Shown piece after piece: positions 26,555 through 35,090 of a DNA stretch of 53,777 nt (its first letter is position 1; every line of letters starts with the position of its first letter). The notes beneath the pieces were generated by a model. That model was not told the DNA's origin. It did not search any database and saw nothing but the letters and a program-made list of their open reading frames with translations. Location of the stretch: the NCBI RefSeq assembly GCF_002906155.1, contig NZ_MUJK01000021.1, positions 1 through 53,777 of the forward strand, read 5' to 3'. This stretch comes from Pseudomonas laurylsulfativorans (GTDB lineage: Bacteria > Pseudomonadota > Gammaproteobacteria > Pseudomonadales > Pseudomonadaceae). The position numbers and the translations under genes were made by a program.

Positions 26555-28179
26555 ACGCGAAACTGCCCCAAAAGCCGATTGAGCTGACCCGCAAGTTGGC
26601 CCAGTTCCTGGCTCGCCTCGTTGGACCGGTCTGCTGCCTGGGCATTTTCGTGGGCCAGAGAGGCTGCGCGGGTCACATTCTGGTTGATGTCTTCGACCAC
26701 GTGTGACTGCTCAAGAGTGGCGCTGGCGATCGAGGCGTTCAGTTCAGTGACATTGCGCAGCGCGCCGAGTACCTGGTGCAGGCTTTCAGCCGTTTGGTGG
26801 GCCTGTTCCACGGTTTGTCGAGCGGCCTGGCTGCTGGCATTGATGACATCCACTGCGGCTTGCGAGTTGCCGTGCAGGCGCTCGATCATGTCCTGGATTT
26901 GCGCGGTGGACTGCTGGGTACGCTGGGCCAGCAGGCGCACTTCGTCTGCTACTACAGCGAAGCCGCGACCCTGTTCGCCAGCTCGCGCCGCCTCGATGGC
27001 AGCGTTCAGCGCGAGCAGGTTGGTCTGTTCGGCGATGGCGCGGATCACTTCCAGCACGCTGCCGATCTGGGTGCTTTCCCGGGCCAGGCTCTGGATCACC
27101 TCGACGGCCTGGCCGATGGTATCGGACAACTGGTCGATCTGGAGCAAGCTACTGTCGATATTGTGTTGGCCCCGGCGTGCCTGCTCTTCGGCCTGGCGCA
27201 CTTCGTTGGCCGCGTGCTCGGCGTTCTTCGCCACTTCCTGCACGGCGTAGGAAACCTCATGGATGGCGGCGGCTACCAGCTCCATCTGCTGCGATTGCTG
27301 CTGGCTGTGGTTCTGGCTATCGGCGGCGATTTCACCCAGCGACTTCGACGCCTGGTCGAGGCTGTCAGCGGACTGTATGGATTGGCCGATCACCCCACGC
27401 AGGTTGTTGGTGAACACGTTGAAATGGCCGCTCAAGTCTGTCAGCTCATCGCGCCAGCGGTTATCCAGACGGCGGGTCAGGTCGGCCTCGCCGCTGGCGA
27501 TGTTCTTCATGGCATCGACCACCCGCGCCAGTGGCGAGGCGATGCTGCGAGCAATCAGCAGGATCAGCGCACTGAGCAGCAGGGCGATCGTCACCAATAT
27601 GACGAAAGCCTGAAGCAGCTGGCGGCGGAACTCGGCTTGCACGTCGTCGATGTAGATGCCCGAGCCGACAATCCAGCCCCAGGGCTTGAACAGTTCGACG
27701 TAGGAAACCTTCTCCACTGGCGCGTCGGAACCCGGCTTGGGCCAGCGGTAGTGCACCAGGCCGGCGCCATCGCGTTTGGCCGTGGCGACCATTTCGTCGA
27801 ACAGTGCCTTGCCGTCCGGATCAAGCGTACCGGCCATGCGCTTGCCCTCGAGCCTGGCATTGGGGTGCATGACCATTCGCGTGTCGAGGTCTTCGAGCCA
27901 GAAGTAGTCCTCGCGGTCGTAGCGCAAGTCGCGCATGACCGCGATGGCCTGCTGCTGCGCCTGCTCACGACTGAGGCCCTGGCCCTCCAGGCTTTGGAAG
28001 TGGCGCAGGATGCCGCTGGCGGTCTCGACCACGTGGCGGGTTTTCAGCGCCTTGGCCGTATAAAGGTCGTCGTGGCTCTGCTTGAGCATCAGGCCGGCGA
28101 GAATCAGCAGCATCAGGATGGAGGTCAGCAAAATCAGCCACAGACGGCGGCTAATGGAAATATTGCGCAAGCCGGGCAT
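26551..28179 (-). CDS. Methyl-accepting chemotaxis protein with sCache_2 sensor
   Basis: A 542-residue chemoreceptor. Helix at about 12-31, a periplasmic single Cache (sCache_2) domain with YFWLEDLDTRMVMHPN, DGKALFDEMVATAK and ELFKPWGWIVGSGIYIDDV, second helix at about 188-208, HAMP, and the signalling coiled coil with QTNLLALNAAIEAARAGEQG. The ATG at 28179 is preferred (GGAG 6 nt upstream) to a TTG at 28185. It lies in the branched-chain acid operon, 66 nt after the acyl-CoA dehydrogenase and overlapping the TetR gene. Related sCache receptors in Pseudomonas (for example McpP) bind C2-C4 carboxylates, so isobutyrate, propionate or a related acid is the natural guess. Confidence 0.9.
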   Translation of the reverse strand: MPGLRNISISRRLWLILLTSILMLLILAGLMLKQSHDDLYTAKALKTRHVVETASGILRHFQSLEGQGLSREQAQQQAIAVMRDLRYDREDYFWLEDLDTRMVMHPNARLEGKRMAGTLDPDGKALFDEMVATAKRDGAGLVHYRWPKPGSDAPVEKVSYVELFKPWGWIVGSGIYIDDVQAEFRRQLLQAFVILVTIALLLSALILLIARSIASPLARVVDAMKNIASGEADLTRRLDNRWRDELTDLSGHFNVFTNNLRGVIGQSIQSADSLDQASKSLGEIAADSQNHSQQQSQQMELVAAAIHEVSYAVQEVAKNAEHAANEVRQAEEQARRGQHNIDSSLLQIDQLSDTIGQAVEVIQSLARESTQIGSVLEVIRAIAEQTNLLALNAAIEAARAGEQGRGFAVVADEVRLLAQRTQQSTAQIQDMIERLHGNSQAAVDVINASSQAARQTVEQAHQTAESLHQVLGALRNVTELNASIASATLEQSHVVEDINQNVTRAASLAHENAQAADRSNEASQELGQLAGQLNRLLGQFRV

Positions 28180-28245
28180 GGGCAACTCCGCGAGAGGGAA
28201 GGCAGGTGAAAGCCGGACGCGGCAGTTGCGTCCGGCTGGAGCGGG

Positions 28246-29397
28246 TCAGAGTGCGTAGTGGCTCAGTTCGCGGGCGATCAACAGGCGCTGGACCTCGCTG
28301 GAGCCTTCGTAGATCTGGGTGATGCGCGCGTCGCGGTAGTAGCGTTCCACCGGGTAATCTTCCAGGTAACCGTAGCCGCCATGGATCTGCATGGCGCTGG
28401 AGCACACGCGTTCGGCCATTTCCGAGGCGAACAGCTTGGCCTGGGAGGCTTCGGACAGGCACGGTTGCCCGGCGCTTTTCAGGCGCGCCGCATGCAGGAC
28501 CATCAGGCGGCTGGCGTTGAGCCGGGTGTGCATGTCGGCGAGCAGATTGGACACGCTCTGGTGCTCGATGATCGGCTTGCCGAACTGGATGCGTTCGCGG
28601 GCATAGCCCAGGGCTGCCTCGAAGGCGGCGCGGGCGATTCCCAGGGCCTGGGCGGCGATGCCGATGCGACCGCCTTCAAGGTTCGACAGGGCAATGGCCA
28701 GGCCCTTGCCGCGTTCACCCAGCAGGTTGGCCTCGGGGATGGTGCAGTCGTTCAGGGTCACCGCGCAGGTATCCGAGGCCTTGATGCCCATCTTGTGTTC
28801 GCTGCGGTCGACCACGAAGCCGGGGTTGTCGGTCGGTACCAGGAAGGCCGATAGCCCCTTTTTGCCCAGTTCCGCATCGGTGACGGCGAAGACGATGGCC
28901 AGCCTGGCGCGCTTGCCGTTGCTGACGAACTGCTTGGCGCCATTGAGTACCCATTGGCCGTCGCGCAGTTCGGCACGGGTACGCAGGTTGTGCGCTTCGG
29001 AGCCGGCCTGTGGCTCGGTGAGGCAGAAGCAGCCGATCGCTTGACCACTGGCCAGCAGCGGCAGCCAGCTGTCCTGTTGCGCGGGGGTGCCGTATTTCAG
29101 CAGGGGGCCGCAGCCCACCGAATTGTGGATGCTCATCAGCGCGCCAAGGGCACCGTCGCCGGCCGAGATTTCTTCAACGGCCAGGGCGTAGGCCACATAG
29201 TCGGTATAGCTGCCGCCCCAGGTGTCCGGTACGACCATGCCCAGCAGGCCCAGCTCGCCCATCTGCGCCACCACGGCGTCATCGATCCAGCCGGCCTTCT
29301 CCCAGGCCTGGGCGTGCGGCGCGACTTCGCTGCGGGCGAAGTCGCGCGCCATGTCGCGGATCATGCGTTGTTCTTCGGTCAATTCGATATCGTGCAT
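28246..29397 (-). CDS. Acyl-CoA dehydrogenase (isobutyryl-CoA/short branched-chain type)
   Basis: A 383-residue flavoprotein. Blocks IGCFCLTEPQAGSEAHNL, FVSNGKRARLAIVFAV and RIQFGKPIIEHQSV are family signatures; the catalytic base is in YEGSSEVQR (Glu364). It introduces a 2,3-double bond into an acyl-CoA with electrons passed to ETF. Position between 3-hydroxyisobutyryl-CoA hydrolase and the chemoreceptor, in one run with mmsA and mmsB, indicates isobutyryl-CoA to methacrylyl-CoA as its reaction. AGGAG lies 8 nt before the ATG, and the gap to the upstream gene is 18 nt. Confidence 0.9.
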   Translation of the reverse strand: MHDIELTEEQRMIRDMARDFARSEVAPHAQAWEKAGWIDDAVVAQMGELGLLGMVVPDTWGGSYTDYVAYALAVEEISAGDGALGALMSIHNSVGCGPLLKYGTPAQQDSWLPLLASGQAIGCFCLTEPQAGSEAHNLRTRAELRDGQWVLNGAKQFVSNGKRARLAIVFAVTDAELGKKGLSAFLVPTDNPGFVVDRSEHKMGIKASDTCAVTLNDCTIPEANLLGERGKGLAIALSNLEGGRIGIAAQALGIARAAFEAALGYARERIQFGKPIIEHQSVSNLLADMHTRLNASRLMVLHAARLKSAGQPCLSEASQAKLFASEMAERVCSSAMQIHGGYGYLEDYPVERYYRDARITQIYEGSSEVQRLLIARELSHYAL

Positions 29398-29415
29398 TGC
29401 AAAGTCTCCTGCCGA

Positions 29416-30504
29416 TCAGGCGGTGAGTACGGGCTTGCCGGAGGCGCGTTGAAAGTCGTTGAAGAAGGCTTGCACCCGGGCAGGTACCAGCTCTGTCAGG
29501 GTTGGCGGGTTCCAGCGTGGGCACTTGTCCTTGTCGATGATCAGGGCGCGCACACCTTCCATCAGGTCGCCCTTGTCGAACCACTGGTAGTCCAGGTGCA
29601 ACTCAAGGGCGAAGCATTCGGCCAGGCTCAGGTAGCGACCACGGCGCAACAACTCGAGCGTCGTGGCCATCGCCAATGGCGAGCGGCTGTCGAGCAGCTT
29701 CACTGTCTGTTCGGCCCAGTCTTGCAGCTCTGGGCGTTGTTCGCGCTGCAGCGCAGCGCGAATGGCCGGAACATCAGGCAAGGCGAAATATTCGTCGATC
29801 GCCTGGCGACAGGCCTTGAGCTCGGACCCGGCAAGACGCTCGGTGGCCATGTCGGCGAGCAGGTCCTGCAAGTCTTCGTCGGGCGCAGCGGTCCAGTTCA
29901 GGTAGTCGAGACAGGCATCCAGCTCGGCCAGCCGCTCGCTGGGCAGGTAGTAGTCGGCAAGGTTCGCATAGAGGGCATCGGCGGCACGCACCTGGCAGCC
30001 GGTGATACCCAGATAGGTTCCCAGTTCGCCTGGCAGGCGCGGCAGGAAATAGCTGCCACCGACATCCGGGAAAAAGCCGATGCCGACTTCCGGCATGCCC
30101 ATCCGCGTGCGCTCGGTGATCACCCGCAACGAGGTGGCCTGGGCCAGGCCCATGCCGCCGCCGAGGACGAAACCATCCAGCAGTGCCAGCACTGGCTTGG
30201 TGTAGCCATGCAGGTACTCGTCCAGGGCGTACTCCTCCTCGAGGAACAGCTCATGCTGGTTGTCGCAGGCCTTGTAGCTGTCGTACAGCATGCGGATATC
30301 GCCACCGGCGCAGAAGGCCTTTTCACCGGCGCCGCGAAGGGTCACGGCGACGATCTCCGGATCGTGCTCCCAAGCCCACAGGTGCCGGCAAAGCAGACGC
30401 ACCATGGGCAGGTCCAGGGTGTTCAACGCGCTTGGCCGATTCAGCGTCAGGTGGCCGACACGGTTGCGTACGCTGGCCAGCACCGGGGCTTGCTGCTCGC
30501 TCAT
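29416..30504 (-). CDS. 3-hydroxyisobutyryl-CoA hydrolase (enoyl-CoA hydratase family)
   Basis: A 362-residue member of the ECH_2 branch of the crotonase family, which includes HIBCH. The oxyanion-hole blocks are AFCAGGDIRMLYDSYK and LDGFVLGGGMGLAQA; MPEVGIGFFPDVGGSYFLPRL carries the acidic residue of the hydrolase. The long C-terminal part (about 100 residues beyond a normal hydratase) also fits HIBCH. It would release free 3-hydroxyisobutyrate for mmsB, the gene just upstream, which ends 2 nt before this start. No separate methacrylyl-CoA hydratase gene is seen here, so that step must be supplied elsewhere or by a promiscuous crotonase. Confidence 0.88.
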   Translation of the reverse strand: MSEQQAPVLASVRNRVGHLTLNRPSALNTLDLPMVRLLCRHLWAWEHDPEIVAVTLRGAGEKAFCAGGDIRMLYDSYKACDNQHELFLEEEYALDEYLHGYTKPVLALLDGFVLGGGMGLAQATSLRVITERTRMGMPEVGIGFFPDVGGSYFLPRLPGELGTYLGITGCQVRAADALYANLADYYLPSERLAELDACLDYLNWTAAPDEDLQDLLADMATERLAGSELKACRQAIDEYFALPDVPAIRAALQREQRPELQDWAEQTVKLLDSRSPLAMATTLELLRRGRYLSLAECFALELHLDYQWFDKGDLMEGVRALIIDKDKCPRWNPPTLTELVPARVQAFFNDFQRASGKPVLTA

Positions 30505-30506
30505 GC

Positions 30507-31397
30507 TCAGGCTTCCCCGCGGAACAGGTTGATGATGGCGGAGAAGTCCAGGCCGCCGTTACCTTGCAGGCTGAAGGTCTGGTACAGCTGCTGGGCTACA
30601 GCGCCGAGCGCTACCGGTTGACGCGCGTGCCTGGCCGCTTCGGTGGCCAGGCCCAGGTCCTTGAGCATCAGGTCGCTGCCAAAGCCGCCGCTGTAGCCGC
30701 GTGAGGCCGGCGCGTTTTCCAGCACACCCGGGAACGGGTTGTTGACCTCCGAACTCCAGCAGCGACCGGTGGAGGTATTGATGATCCCGGCCAGCACCTT
30801 GGCGTCCATCCCCAGGGCTACACCCAGGGCCATGGCTTCGGCGACGCCGACCATGGAGATGCCGAGCAGCATGTTGTTGGCGATCTTGGCCACCTGGCCG
30901 TTGCCTGCTGCGCCGCAGTGCACGATGTTCTTGCCCATGGCCGAGAGGATCGGCAGGGCCTGGTCGAACACGCTGTCCGGGCCACCGACCATAAAGGTCA
31001 GGGTGCCTGCCGCCGCGCCGCCGGTGCCGCCGGATACCGGCGCGTCGAGCATCGGGTTGCCTTGGGCAAGGGCGTATTTGGCCACCTCGCGGGTGCTCAG
31101 CGGGTCGATGGTCGAACTGTCGATCAACAACACGCCGGGGCCGATATTGGCCAGCAGGCCGTCCTTGCCGCGATAGACCTGCTTCACATGCTCGGCGGTC
31201 GGCAGCATGGTGATAATCACCTCAACCCTGGCCTTGGCCACGGCGGCGGGGGAGTCGGCGGCGCTGGCGCCAGCCTCCACCAGGGCGGCGACTGCCTGGG
31301 GGAAGGGATCGAAGACGGTCAGGCTGTGGCCAGCCTTGAGCAGGTTGCGGGCCATTGGGCCACCCATGTTGCCGAGGCCGAGAAATCCGATATGCAT
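30507..31397 (-). CDS. mmsB: 3-hydroxyisobutyrate dehydrogenase
   Basis: A 296-residue beta-hydroxyacid dehydrogenase: N-terminal NAD motif MHIGFLGLGNMGGPMARNL, substrate block DAPVSGGTGGAAAGTLTFMVGG, and the catalytic Lys in GNGQVAKIANNMLLG. It oxidises 3-hydroxyisobutyrate to methylmalonate semialdehyde, the substrate of MmsA encoded upstream. The ATG at 31397 begins the NAD-binding strand and has AAGGT upstream; an in-frame start 13 codons earlier would add an untypical tail. It is 2 nt from the next gene, so coupled. Confidence 0.92.
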   Translation of the reverse strand: MHIGFLGLGNMGGPMARNLLKAGHSLTVFDPFPQAVAALVEAGASAADSPAAVAKARVEVIITMLPTAEHVKQVYRGKDGLLANIGPGVLLIDSSTIDPLSTREVAKYALAQGNPMLDAPVSGGTGGAAAGTLTFMVGGPDSVFDQALPILSAMGKNIVHCGAAGNGQVAKIANNMLLGISMVGVAEAMALGVALGMDAKVLAGIINTSTGRCWSSEVNNPFPGVLENAPASRGYSGGFGSDLMLKDLGLATEAARHARQPVALGAVAQQLYQTFSLQGNGGLDFSAIINLFRGEA

Positions 31398-31485
31398 ATT
31401 GGCTACCTTTACGATAGGGGGCAGTGGCGCAGGCAATCCTGCGCGCGCTTGTCGTCGGCCGACGCGAGGCGCCGGCCGGCAAAGG

Positions 31486-32994
31486 TCATTTCAGGGTGAT
31501 GGTGGTGTTCACCGCGCCGCCGGTGTCGTCCTCGTCGAACCAGCGCTGGGTGATCGTCTTGGTCTGGGTGTAGAAGGTCACCACTTGTTTGCCGTAGGGG
31601 CCCAGGTCACCCAGCTTGGAGGCACGCGAACCGGAGAAGGAGAACAGCGGGACCGGTACCGGGATTGGCACGTTGATGCCTACCTGGCCGACGTCGATCT
31701 CTTCCTGGAAGTGACGCGCGGCAGCGCCGGAGCGGGTGAACAGGGCAGTGCCGTTGCCGTTCGGGTTGGCGTTGATGATCTCGATCGCCTCGTCCAGGTT
31801 GGCGGCGTGCATGACGCACAGCACCGGGCCGAAGATTTCTTCGCGGTACACGGTCATTTGCGCGGTGACGCCGGAGAAAATGGTCGGGCCGACGAAGTTG
31901 CCGTCCTGGTAGCCCGGTACGCTCGGGTTGCGCCCATCCAGTTCGAGCCTGGCGCCTTCTTCGATGCCACTGGCGATCAGACCGTTGACGCGCTCCAGGG
32001 CGGCGCAGGAAATCACCGGGCCGATGTCGGTGCCCGGCTCGGTGCCGCCATTGATCTTGAGGGTCTTGGTTCGTTCGATCAGGTCCGGCAGCCAGGTTTG
32101 CGCTTCACCGACGAGGATCACCACTGGCAGGGCCATGCAGCGCTGGCCGGCAGCGCCGAAGGCGGCGCCCAGCAGGTTGTTCAGGGTCTGCTGCCGGTTG
32201 GCATCGGGCAGGACGATGGCATGGTTCTTCGCGCCCATCATGCACTGCGCGCGCTTGCCGTTCTGGGTGGCGCGGTTGTAGACGTGGGTGCCGACCTTGG
32301 TGGAGCCGACGAAAGACACGGCCTTGATGTCCGGGTGATCGCAGATCAGGTTCACCGCGTCGACGCCGCCGTGGATGACGTTGAGCACGCCCTTGGGTAC
32401 TCCGGCTTCCAGCGCCAGTTCCACCAGGCGCATGGTCACCAGCGGGTCCTGCTCGGATGGCTTGAGGACGAAGGTGTTGCCGGTGGCAATGGCCATCGGG
32501 AACATCCACAGCGGGATCATTGCCGGGAAGTTGAACGGGGTGATGCCGGCGCACACGCCAAGCGGCTGCAGCAGGGTGTAGGTGTCGACGCCGTTGGCCA
32601 CGTTGTTGGCCAATTCACCCATCTGCAAATTGCCGATGCTGGCAGCATGCTCGACCACTTCCAGGCCGCGGAACACGTCACCCTCGGCATCAGGCAGGGT
32701 CTTGCCTTGCTCGGCGGTGAGCAGAGCAGCCAGTTCCTTGATGTTCTCGCGGATCAACTGCTGGTACTTGAGGAAGACACGGGCACGTGCACCGATGGGG
32801 GTCTTGCGCCAGGTCTTGAAGGCTTGTTTGGCGCTGGCAACGGCGGCGTTCATTTCCTCGGCGGTGGCGAAGGGGACACGTGCCAGGACTTCCTGGGTGG
32901 CCGGGTTGACCACGTCGCGCCACTGGGTGCTGCGCGATTCGACGAATTCGCCGTTGATGAGAAGCTTGACGCTGGGAATGGTGGAAGAGGTCAT
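31486..32994 (-). CDS. mmsA: Methylmalonate-semialdehyde dehydrogenase (acylating)
   Basis: A 502-residue CoA-dependent aldehyde dehydrogenase that converts methylmalonate semialdehyde to propionyl-CoA, CO2 and NADH. The nucleophile is Cys286 in AAGQRCMALP. The usual catalytic glutamate motif of other aldehyde dehydrogenases is replaced by MMGAKNHAIV, the signature of this acylating class. NAD site: GSTKVGTHVY. AGGA lies 7 nt before the ATG. It is followed by mmsB after 88 nt, as in the classical mmsAB operon. Confidence 0.94.
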   Translation of the reverse strand: MTSSTIPSVKLLINGEFVESRSTQWRDVVNPATQEVLARVPFATAEEMNAAVASAKQAFKTWRKTPIGARARVFLKYQQLIRENIKELAALLTAEQGKTLPDAEGDVFRGLEVVEHAASIGNLQMGELANNVANGVDTYTLLQPLGVCAGITPFNFPAMIPLWMFPMAIATGNTFVLKPSEQDPLVTMRLVELALEAGVPKGVLNVIHGGVDAVNLICDHPDIKAVSFVGSTKVGTHVYNRATQNGKRAQCMMGAKNHAIVLPDANRQQTLNNLLGAAFGAAGQRCMALPVVILVGEAQTWLPDLIERTKTLKINGGTEPGTDIGPVISCAALERVNGLIASGIEEGARLELDGRNPSVPGYQDGNFVGPTIFSGVTAQMTVYREEIFGPVLCVMHAANLDEAIEIINANPNGNGTALFTRSGAAARHFQEEIDVGQVGINVPIPVPVPLFSFSGSRASKLGDLGPYGKQVVTFYTQTKTITQRWFDEDDTGGAVNTTITLK

Positions 32995-33099
32995 TTACGG
33001 GTCCTGCCTGCTTTTTTCAGGTCGAATGAGGCCCCTCAGCGTGGTTTGGCCGAGCGGTCGGGTTTGGGTTAGAAAGGGCCGGCGTGCCGGCCCGGGGGG

Positions 33100-34800
33100 T
33101 TAGCCCTTGAGTTGCGGGAAGTCTTCTTCGAAGTATTCCTGCGGGCCACGTGCGTCGCCCTGGCGACGCTGCACTTCCATTTGCCGCAGTTCCACCCGGC
33201 GGATCTTCCCGGAGATGGTCTTGGGCAGCTCGCTGACAAATTCGATGCGCCGTACCCGCTTGTAGGGCGCCAGGTGCTCGCGGGCGAACGCGAGGATGCT
33301 GCCGGCCAGTTCGTGACTGCCCTGTGCGTCATGGGCCAGGATCAGATAGGCCTTGGGTACTGCCAGGCGCACCGGGTCGGGGCTTGGCACCACGGCCACT
33401 TCCATCACGGCCGGGTGCTCGATCAGTGCGCTTTCCAGCTCGAAGGGGCTGATGCGGTAGTCGGAGGCCTTGAACACATCGTCGGCACGGCCGACGAAGG
33501 TGATGTAGCCCTCTTCGTCGATCTGTGCGGTGTCGCCAGTGCGGTAGTAGCCGTCGCGCATCACTTCGGCGGTCTTCTCCGGGCTGTCCTCGTAGCACAG
33601 CATCAGGCCGAGTGGACGGACGTCCAGTGGCAGGGCCACTTCGCCTTCGTTACCCGGCACGCCATCGGGGTCGAGCATGGTCACCCGGTAGCCCGGCAGC
33701 GGACGGCCCATGGAGCCCGGCTTGAGCCGCTGGCCAGGTGTGTTGCCGACCAGTGCGGTGGTTTCCGACTGGCCGAAGCCGTCGCGCAGCAACAGGCCCC
33801 AGGCATGCAGGATTTGCTCGATGATTTCCGGGTTGAGCGGCTCACCGGCGCCCACCAGTTCGCGCAGGCGCAGGCGGGTCTTGTAACTGGCCAGGTCTTC
33901 CTGGATCAGCATGCGCCACACGGTAGGCGGCGCGCACAGGCTGGTGACGCCGTAGCGCTCCAGCACGTCGAGCAGGGCTGGCGCGCTGAAGCGTGCGGTG
34001 TTGTGGATAAAGATGCAGGCCCCGGCATTCCACGGTGCGAAGAGGCAGCTCCAGGCGTGCTTGGCCCAGCCCGGGGACGAAATGTTCAGGTGCAGGTCGC
34101 CCGGCTGCAGGCCAATCCAGTACATGGTCGAGAGGTGGCCGACCGGGTAGCTCTGGTGACTGTGCAGCACCATCTTCGGCTTGGAGGTGGTGCCGGAGGT
34201 GAAGTACAGCAGCATCGGGTCGGTGGCCAGCGTGCGCCCCTCTGTTTCGAACTGCTCGGAATGCTCGCTGGCGGCGCTGTGCGGGGTCCAGCCGGCGGGG
34301 GACGGACCGACGCAGATGCGGCTGCAGCCTTCACCCAGCCCGTCGAACTTGTCGACATGGGCGCTGCCGACGACCAGGTGGCGAACATGGCCACGCTCTA
34401 TGCGGTCGCGCAGGTCATCAGGGGTCAGCAGCGCGGTAGCGGGAATGACGACGGCACCGAGTTTGAAGGCGGCCAGCATGGTTTCCCACAGGGCGACATC
34501 GTTACCGAGCATCAGCAGGATGCGTTCCCCGCGGCGCACACCGAGGGCACGCAGGTGATTGGCTACCTGGTTGGAACGCGCGGCCAGTTGCTGGAAGCTG
34601 TAGCGTTGTTCGCTGCCGTCCTCTTCGACGATCCACAGGGCATTGGCCTGGTTACCCGCGGCCATGGCATCGAAGTAATCCAGCGCCCAGTTGAATTCGC
34701 TCAGCTGCGGCCAGCGGAAGTCACGCACGGCGGTGGCGTAGTCGGTACGGTGGGCCAGCAGGAAGTCACGAGCGGCCAGGAAGGGTTGGCAGTTGTTCAT
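33100..34800 (-). CDS. AMP-forming acyl-CoA synthetase
   Basis: A 566-residue ANL-superfamily ligase. The P-loop motif LLYFTSGTTSKPKMVLHSH (about 170-190), RDGFGQSETTALVGN, and YRTGDTAQIDEEGYITFVGR are intact, as is the C-terminal catalytic Lys in LPKTISGKIRRVELR. The ATG at 34800 is preferred because GGAG lies 6 nt upstream; the open frame extends 48 codons further but that part has no family similarity. It heads the run to mmsA, so its likely role is to activate isobutyrate or a related short or branched acid to the CoA ester. Its upstream region carries an IS4-family insertion about 200 bp away. Confidence 0.9.
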   Translation of the reverse strand: MNNCQPFLAARDFLLAHRTDYATAVRDFRWPQLSEFNWALDYFDAMAAGNQANALWIVEEDGSEQRYSFQQLAARSNQVANHLRALGVRRGERILLMLGNDVALWETMLAAFKLGAVVIPATALLTPDDLRDRIERGHVRHLVVGSAHVDKFDGLGEGCSRICVGPSPAGWTPHSAASEHSEQFETEGRTLATDPMLLYFTSGTTSKPKMVLHSHQSYPVGHLSTMYWIGLQPGDLHLNISSPGWAKHAWSCLFAPWNAGACIFIHNTARFSAPALLDVLERYGVTSLCAPPTVWRMLIQEDLASYKTRLRLRELVGAGEPLNPEIIEQILHAWGLLLRDGFGQSETTALVGNTPGQRLKPGSMGRPLPGYRVTMLDPDGVPGNEGEVALPLDVRPLGLMLCYEDSPEKTAEVMRDGYYRTGDTAQIDEEGYITFVGRADDVFKASDYRISPFELESALIEHPAVMEVAVVPSPDPVRLAVPKAYLILAHDAQGSHELAGSILAFAREHLAPYKRVRRIEFVSELPKTISGKIRRVELRQMEVQRRQGDARGPQEYFEEDFPQLKG

Positions 34801-35055
34801 TGGAGTCTCCCGAGACGCGCGCGGGTACCTGAAACTGGGGAGGCGACGGCAAGCAAGGATGGCTTCACGGTGGGTGCCCTGTTTATTTTTATTGGGACTG
34901 ACCGGGTTCATGGCCAGGCGGTTGAACCGAGTATAGGCAGGCATAAATCAAATAAGAATGCTCAAAAAATCCCGTATGTTGTGCAAAAAAGCATAGGCCT
35001 GCGGCTAATGCCGATCAGTTAAGCCTTCTCGCTTGACCTTTGGCCGCAAGAAATC

Positions 35056-35090
35056 AAAATCCGATGCCTGTACTGGCATCGGATTTTTTT
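35056..35090 (+). terminator. Terminator-like hairpin directly before the IS4 transposase start
   Basis: AAAATCCGATGCC (35056-35068) pairs perfectly with GGCATCGGATTTT (35075-35087) around TGTACT, followed by T to 35090 and then ATG at 35091. A 13-bp stem with a T tract would stop transcription entering from outside and leaves no room for a ribosome site, a usual way for IS elements to stay silent. Confidence 0.85.

Noticed and set aside
33100..34944. A 614-residue acyl-CoA synthetase with an N-terminal extension
   Set aside because: The first 48 codons lack family similarity and the ATG at 34800 has a well-placed GGAG.
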